A stretch of DNA of 64,000 nt from Desulfobacter curvatus DSM 3379 (GTDB lineage Bacteria > Desulfobacterota > Desulfobacteria > Desulfobacterales > Desulfobacteraceae), in contig NZ_KB893012.1 of assembly GCF_000373985.1 (NCBI RefSeq), forward strand, positions 1-64,000, written 5' to 3'. Position numbers and translations under genes: made by a program. The notes beneath the pieces are model-generated. The model saw nothing but the letters and a program-made list of their open reading frames with translations, had not been told where the DNA came from and did not search any database. Shown here in pieces: positions 59,555 to 64,000 of the stretch (position 1 is the first letter of the stretch; the number at the start of each line of letters is the position of its first letter).

Positions 59555-60683
59555 TTCGGACTATATGGCAAGGGCCTTGGAACTTGCAGCCCGGGGCAAA
59601 GGATATACCTCCCCCAATCCCTGTGTGGGTGCCGTGGTGGTAAAGAACGGCCGGATCATTGGCCAGGGCTTTCACCCCAAAGCAGGTGCCCCCCATGCCG
59701 AGGTGGTGGCCATTGATGATGCCGCAGCAAAGCATCCTGAAAAATTGGCCGGTTCCACCATCTATGTCACCCTTGAACCCTGCAACCATTTCGGCAAAAC
59801 TCCCCCATGCACCCATAAAATTTTTAATGCAGGTATCAGTCGGGTTGTTGTGGCCTGCAAAGATCCAAATCCTGTTGCCGGAGGTGGGATTGATTTTTTA
59901 AGGGAAAAGGGTCTTGAGGTTGTTTCAGGGTTTATGGAGCAAGAGGCCTTGACCCTGATCGAAGACTTTGTCTGGAATGTTCAAAACGACACAACACCGT
60001 TTGTCACCTTAAAGTGTGCTGCCACCCTTGACGGATATATCGCCACCCGCACAGGGGATTCCCAGTGGATCACCTCCCAGGCATCCCGAAACTTCGGCCA
60101 TGAATTACGCCACCAAAATGATGCCATTCTTATCGGCTCCGGTACCCTGCATGGGGATGATCCGTCCCTGACCGCCAGAATTGAGGGAAAACAGACCCGG
60201 GATCCTGCCCGGATAATTCTGGATACCCGTCTGACCGTTCAAGAAACTGCCAAGGTTGTGGTTCAAAAATCAACGGCTCCCACCATCATTGTTACAGGTC
60301 CGGACTGTGATCCCGGTAAAATTTTGCGTCTCAAAGAAAAGGGAGCCCAGATTCTTGAATGCCGGGTCTTTGAAAATTTGCTTGATTTAAACGACCTGAT
60401 GATTAAATTAAGAAAATTGTCCATAACAAGCCTTCTGATTGAAGGCGGCGGGCGTGTGGCTGCCTCGGCTCTGGCCGCGGGAATTGTCAATAAAATCTGC
60501 TATTTCCTTGCCCCCAAAATTATGGGTGGAAATGACGGTATACCGGTGTTTAACGGGTCGGGACCAGAAAAGATAAAAGACGTGTTTCAATTGGCCCGGG
60601 TCACCACCCGGCAGTTCGGTTCCGATATGCTGTTGACAGGATATATTGAACCGCAGAATAGATCAGGTAACGGCGGGAGATAA
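59547..60683 (+). CDS. ribD: Bifunctional riboflavin biosynthesis protein RibD
   Basis: Deaminase and reductase acting on the early riboflavin pyrimidine intermediates. The 378-aa protein has the deaminase zinc site HAEV and PCNHFGKTPPC in the N-terminal ~145 residues and a RibD_C reductase domain after it (LKCAATLDGYIA, IGSGTLHGDDPSLTAR, EGGGRVAAS). ATG 59547 is preferred to GTG 59544; both overlap the nrdR end. It is the first gene of a ribD-ribE-ribBA-ribH-nusB run. No FMN riboswitch signature was seen upstream. Confidence 0.95.
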   Translation: MTDSDYMARALELAARGKGYTSPNPCVGAVVVKNGRIIGQGFHPKAGAPHAEVVAIDDAAAKHPEKLAGSTIYVTLEPCNHFGKTPPCTHKIFNAGISRVVVACKDPNPVAGGGIDFLREKGLEVVSGFMEQEALTLIEDFVWNVQNDTTPFVTLKCAATLDGYIATRTGDSQWITSQASRNFGHELRHQNDAILIGSGTLHGDDPSLTARIEGKQTRDPARIILDTRLTVQETAKVVVQKSTAPTIIVTGPDCDPGKILRLKEKGAQILECRVFENLLDLNDLMIKLRKLSITSLLIEGGGRVAASALAAGIVNKICYFLAPKIMGGNDGIPVFNGSGPEKIKDVFQLARVTTRQFGSDMLLTGYIEPQNRSGNGGR

Positions 60684-60686
60684 CTT

Positions 60687-61364
60687 TTGTTTACTGGGAT
60701 TATAGAAAGTCTGGGCACCATTCGGCGCATTGAAACCCATGGAGAGGGCAAAGTGCTGGTGATTGCCTGTGACCTGGATTTTTCCTCCACAGGCATCGGG
60801 GATTCCATTGCTGTGAATGGGGCCTGCCTGACCGCTGTAAGTCTTGGCAAAGGGCAGTTCAAGGTGGACATGGCACCGGAAACCGTGTCACGCACCACAT
60901 TCGGTTCCATTGGACCCGGAGCCCGTGTCAATATTGAACGGGCGCTAAAGTTGTCGGACCGCATAGACGGGCATCTGGTATCAGGCCACATCGACGGAAC
61001 AGGTACGGTCACAAAAATTGAGACCCGGAGCAATGCCATCATATATGACATCCAGGTGCCGAAAAACCTGGCTGATGAGATGATCGAAAAAGGCTCGGTT
61101 GCCATTGACGGCATCAGCCTGACCATTAACCAATGTTGGGAAAACGGTTTTTCGGTCAGTATTATTCCCCATACCGCAAAGATTACAACAATCGGATTTA
61201 AGAACGTGGGGGATCGCGTCAATATTGAGACGGATATGCTGGGAAAATACGTTAGAAAATTTTTATCAGGGCAGGGAAAAAACGCCAAAAGTGCCAACGA
61301 CGCCGGCGCTGATGCCGACTCGGACATCAGTATGTCATTTCTTGCCCGGAACGGATTCTTGTAA
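60687..61364 (+). CDS. ribE: Riboflavin synthase, alpha chain
   Basis: Dismutates two lumazine molecules into riboflavin. The 225-aa protein has the two lumazine-binding repeats (MFTGIIESLG at the start and SDRIDGHLVSGHIDGTG at the centre). The start is TTG 60687, fixed by the conserved MFTGIIE and by GGGAG upstream. The C-terminus carries an Ala/Asp-rich tail (SANDAGADADSD). Confidence 0.95.
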   Translation: MFTGIIESLGTIRRIETHGEGKVLVIACDLDFSSTGIGDSIAVNGACLTAVSLGKGQFKVDMAPETVSRTTFGSIGPGARVNIERALKLSDRIDGHLVSGHIDGTGTVTKIETRSNAIIYDIQVPKNLADEMIEKGSVAIDGISLTINQCWENGFSVSIIPHTAKITTIGFKNVGDRVNIETDMLGKYVRKFLSGQGKNAKSANDAGADADSDISMSFLARNGFL

Positions 61365-61375
61365 AGGATAGCAAA

Positions 61376-62581
61376 ATGCCGCATTTAACCATTGAACAGG
61401 CGATTGAAGATATAAAAAAGGGAAAAATGGTCATCCTGGTGGATGACGAGGACAGGGAGAACGAAGGCGATCTGACCATGGCGGCCGAGGCCGTAACTCC
61501 GGAAGCCATTAACTTCATGGCCACCTATGGCCGGGGGCTCATCTGCCTGTCCCTTGATTCGAGCATTGCAGATAAGCTCGACCTTCCCATGATGGTTGAT
61601 CATAATACTTCCCAATATGGGACTGGGTTTACGGTTTCCATTGAGGCCAAACGCGGTGTGACCACAGGTATCTCCGCTGCAGATCGGGCCACCACTGTTT
61701 TGACGGCAGTGGCTGATGAGACAGGCCCCCAGGACATTGCAAGACCCGGCCACATTTTTCCTTTACGGGCCCGGGACGGCGGGGTTATGGTGCGCATCGG
61801 CCAGACCGAAGGTTCTGTTGATCTCGCACGCCTGGCAGGGCTCAAGCCCGCCGGCGTCATCTGTGAAATCATGGATGACGACGGTACCATGGCCCGGATG
61901 CCCTCCCTTGAAAAATTTGCCGAAAAACACGGCATCGGCATCTGCACGGTGGCGGATCTTGTTAAATATCGGTTAAAGACAGAAAGCTTTGTAAAACGAG
62001 CTGCTGAAACCGTTATTCCCACCCGGGTGGGCGGTGAATTCAGAATCATTGCCTATGAAAATGATATTGACAATCTTACCCACATTGCCCTGGTTAAGGG
62101 TGAAATTGATCCGGAAAAGGATATTCTGGTGCGGGTGCATTCCGAATGCATGACCGGTGACATTTTTTCTTCTTTGCGCTGTGATTGCCAGGATCAGCTC
62201 TACCGGGCCATGAAAATGGTGGATGAAGAAGGTTGCGGCGTTATTTTGTATTTGCGCCAGGAGGGTCGGGGTATCGGCCTTGTGAACAAATTAAAAGCCT
62301 ATGAATACCAGCGCCAGGGACTGGATACGGTCCAGGCCAATGAAAAGCTCGGATTTTCTGCTGACCTGCGTGATTATGGTGTGGGTGCCCAGATGCTGGT
62401 GGATCTGGGGGTACGTAAAATGCGTCTGCTCACCAATAATCCTAAAAAGATGATCGGTCTTCAAGGTTACGGGTTAAGCGTTGTGGAACAGGTGCCCATT
62501 GAAGTGGCGCCCAATCCCTTCAACCAGGGGTATTTGAAGTGCAAGCAGGCTAAGATGGGTCATCTACTACATATTAAATAA
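61376..62581 (+). CDS. ribBA: Bifunctional DHBP synthase / GTP cyclohydrolase II
   Basis: Fused enzyme of 401 aa providing both riboflavin precursors. The N-terminal DHBP synthase has VDDEDRENEGD and the HIFPLRARDGG segment. The C-terminal cyclohydrolase II begins near residue 205 and has the zinc ligands in HSECMTGDIFSSLRCDC and the catalytic RQEGRGIGL. Confidence 0.96.
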   Translation: MPHLTIEQAIEDIKKGKMVILVDDEDRENEGDLTMAAEAVTPEAINFMATYGRGLICLSLDSSIADKLDLPMMVDHNTSQYGTGFTVSIEAKRGVTTGISAADRATTVLTAVADETGPQDIARPGHIFPLRARDGGVMVRIGQTEGSVDLARLAGLKPAGVICEIMDDDGTMARMPSLEKFAEKHGIGICTVADLVKYRLKTESFVKRAAETVIPTRVGGEFRIIAYENDIDNLTHIALVKGEIDPEKDILVRVHSECMTGDIFSSLRCDCQDQLYRAMKMVDEEGCGVILYLRQEGRGIGLVNKLKAYEYQRQGLDTVQANEKLGFSADLRDYGVGAQMLVDLGVRKMRLLTNNPKKMIGLQGYGLSVVEQVPIEVAPNPFNQGYLKCKQAKMGHLLHIK

Positions 62582-62592
62582 GGAAAATAAAT

Positions 62593-63060
62593 ATGCCTCA
62601 GATAATTGAAGCCAATTTGGATGCCAAAGGTAAAAAATTTGGAATTATTGCCTCCAGATTCAATGATTTTATTGTGGAGAAGCTTGTGTCAGGCGCTTTG
62701 GATTGTCTGGTCAGAAGTGGTGCACAAGACGAAGATATTGCCGTTGTCAAGGTGCCCGGTGCCTTTGAAATCCCTTTGACAGCAGCCAAAATGGCTGCAT
62801 CGAAAAAATATGACGCCATTATCTGTTTAGGTGCCGTGATCCGCGGGGCCACCACCCATTACGATTATGTGTGTGCCGAAGTGTCCAAGGGTATTGCTTC
62901 TGTCAGCCTTGAGGCCAAAGTGCCGGTGATGTTTGGTATCCTCACCACGGAGACCATTGAACAGGCCATTGAACGTGCCGGTACAAAATCCGGTAACAAA
63001 GGCTTTGATGTGGCCTTGGGTGCTGTTGAAATGGCAAACCTGTGCGCAATTATGGAATAA
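62593..63060 (+). CDS. ribH: 6,7-dimethyl-8-ribityllumazine synthase
   Basis: Icosahedral or pentameric lumazine synthase of 155 aa. The motifs GIIASRFND, VKVPGAFEIP and GAVIRGATTHYDYV (with the catalytic His) are intact, as is FGILTTETIEQA. It completes the riboflavin gene set. Confidence 0.96.
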   Translation: MPQIIEANLDAKGKKFGIIASRFNDFIVEKLVSGALDCLVRSGAQDEDIAVVKVPGAFEIPLTAAKMAASKKYDAIICLGAVIRGATTHYDYVCAEVSKGIASVSLEAKVPVMFGILTTETIEQAIERAGTKSGNKGFDVALGAVEMANLCAIME

Positions 63061-63063
63061 GAC

Positions 63064-63477
63064 ATGGGTGACAGGCGCAAATCCCGTGAACTGGCCTTGC
63101 AGGCCCTGTTTGCGTTGGATCTGAATAAAACCGATTCCCGGCCTCAAATAGATGACTTCATTGAACAGCACGGGGGAGATTTAAGTGAGCCCACACGTCA
63201 TTTTTTCCAAACGCTTGTGGATGGTGTGCTTGAGAATCGTAAAGAGATAGACGATCTTTTGGATCAATGGGCCAAGAACTGGAAGATTTCCCGTATGCCG
63301 GCAGTGGATAGAAATATCATGCGTATTGCCGTGTTTGAGATGCTTCATCTGTCTGATATTCCGCCATCCGTATCCATTAACGAGGCGGTTGAAATCGGTA
63401 AAAAATTCGGCACCCGGGATTCCGGGCCGTTCATCAATGGGGTACTGGACCGGATCCGGGTCCAGTATGAGCCATAA
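63064..63477 (+). CDS. nusB: Transcription antitermination factor NusB
   Basis: RNA-binding factor of rRNA antitermination, 137 aa. It has RRKSRELALQALFALD at the N-terminus and the conserved VDRNIMRIAVFEML and INEAVEIGKKFG. Linkage to ribH is common in bacteria. Confidence 0.95.
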   Translation: MGDRRKSRELALQALFALDLNKTDSRPQIDDFIEQHGGDLSEPTRHFFQTLVDGVLENRKEIDDLLDQWAKNWKISRMPAVDRNIMRIAVFEMLHLSDIPPSVSINEAVEIGKKFGTRDSGPFINGVLDRIRVQYEP

Positions 63478-63506
63478 GCTATGATGTGAAGAACCAGGAG
63501 GGTGTT

Positions 63507-64000
63507 TTGATTATACATAAACTTGAAGTCGGCCCTATTATGGCCAACTGCTATATTGTAGGGTGTGAAGATACAAAACAGGCCGCTGTCATTGATCCGG
63601 GCGATGATGCAGACCGGATACTCATGGCCCTTGCAAAGGCTGAGCTGAAGGTGAAATATTTGATAAACACCCATGGCCATTTTGACCATGTTGGTGCAAA
63701 TAAGAGAATGAAAGACGCGACGGCTGCGCAGATTGCCATTCATCCGGATGATGAACCCATGCTCTTGGATTTGTCCAATCATGCCCGCATGTTCGGTCTT
63801 GGGGCAGAAAATTCTCCGCCTGCCGATATTCATCTCAAGGATGGAGACACAATCTCCTTTGGCACTATTACCTTTGAAGTGATTCATACCCCGGGGCACT
63901 CACCCGGGGGGATCTGCCTTTACACCCCTGGCCACCTGTTTGTCGGAGACACGCTTTTTATGGGCTCAATCGGACGCACCGATCTTCCCGGCGGCGATTA
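63507..64000 (+). CDS. Metallo-beta-lactamase-fold hydrolase, partial at the window end
   Basis: The start is probably TTG 63507 with AGGAGG six bases upstream. The visible 164 residues have the zinc motif THGHFDHVG, a later HTPGHSPGG and a GDTLFMGSIGRTD segment that identify a glyoxalase II-like hydrolase. The 3' end lies outside the window. Confidence 0.88.
   Translation, partial: MIIHKLEVGPIMANCYIVGCEDTKQAAVIDPGDDADRILMALAKAELKVKYLINTHGHFDHVGANKRMKDATAAQIAIHPDDEPMLLDLSNHARMFGLGAENSPPADIHLKDGDTISFGTITFEVIHTPGHSPGGICLYTPGHLFVGDTLFMGSIGRTDLPGGD

Noticed and set aside
1..64000. tRNA, rRNA, CRISPR arrays, intact insertion sequences or prophage genes
   Set aside because: I looked for cloverleaf-type sequence, regular direct repeats and transposase or phage structural genes and saw none that I could support.

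Overview
The window looks like chromosomal DNA of an anaerobic, sulfate-reducing, Gram-negative Desulfobacterota bacterium, probably a Desulfobacterales relative. The reasons are gene content: four multihaem c-type cytochromes (29 CXXCH haem sites in all), HmcB/NrfD-type membrane modules, a two-gene methylenetetrahydrofolate reductase (MetV/MetF), an HdrA/HdrB/HdrC/MvhD-like operon with TusA and DsrE proteins, a hybrid cluster protein, and several sigma-54 promoters with bacterial enhancer-binding proteins (EBPs). No rRNA, tRNA, CRISPR array, intact insertion sequence or dsr/apr gene was seen, so the assignment is by inference.

Layout. 1-1.2 kb: two unknown plus-strand genes, one a lipoprotein, followed by a 138-bp palindromic repeat. 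1.5-5.7 kb (minus): metE and a two-subunit tartrate/fumarate hydro-lyase. 6.3-7.3 kb: a heptose-epimerase-like SDR preceded by an aldo/keto reductase remnant. 7.7-14.8 kb: a metal-stress locus with a Met/His-rich ZraP/Spy-like protein behind a sigma-54 promoter, CopA, a broken multicopper oxidase and a ZraS/ZraR-like pair. 14.9-21 kb: a 1440-residue multi-sensor hybrid kinase and a chemoreceptor. 21.3-31.1 kb: a probable nitrogen-oxide defence/respiration block (amidotransferase, hcp, octahaem HAO-like protein with a NapC quinol dehydrogenase, and an operon for a HybA/HmcB-like protein, an NrfD-like protein and a 13-haem cytochrome). FNR/HcpR-like palindromes (TTGAYC-N2-GATCAA type) recur here. 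31.3-38.9 kb (plus): an EBP, modD, a predicted sigma-54-driven small RNA, then an operon for a cytochrome b-like protein, a ferredoxin, a tetrahaem cytochrome, MetV, MetF and a second EBP.

38.9-47.2 kb is an AT-rich accessory island, all minus strand: a small membrane protein, pyrF, a Fic protein, a two-gene nuclease-like plus helical-repeat module, and another membrane protein, with highly structured spacers. It is bracketed by an imperfect ~78-bp duplication of the 3' end of the second EBP gene. Just beyond the right copy lie a terminator, a near-perfect sigma-54 promoter and the operon tusA-mvhD-hdrA-hdrA-wHTH-hdrC-hdrB-dsrE (47.4-53.3 kb). The simplest reading is that the MetVF operon with its regulator and the Hdr operon were once adjacent, recalling the MetVF-HdrABC-MvhD association known from acetogens, and that the island later separated them. 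53.4-54.4 kb holds a vapC remnant and a deacetylase-like lipoprotein.

54.5-64 kb is housekeeping: gltX (minus), then rpmF, acpP, rpiB, glyA, a dCMP deaminase, nrdR, ribD, ribE, ribBA, ribH, nusB and the start of a metallo-beta-lactamase-fold hydrolase, mostly tightly spaced on the plus strand.

Main candidates for something undescribed: the cytochrome b/ferredoxin/tetrahaem cytochrome/MetVF module and its former link to the Hdr operon; the nuclease plus helical-repeat pair; and the sigma-54-driven small RNA with anti-Shine-Dalgarno motifs.
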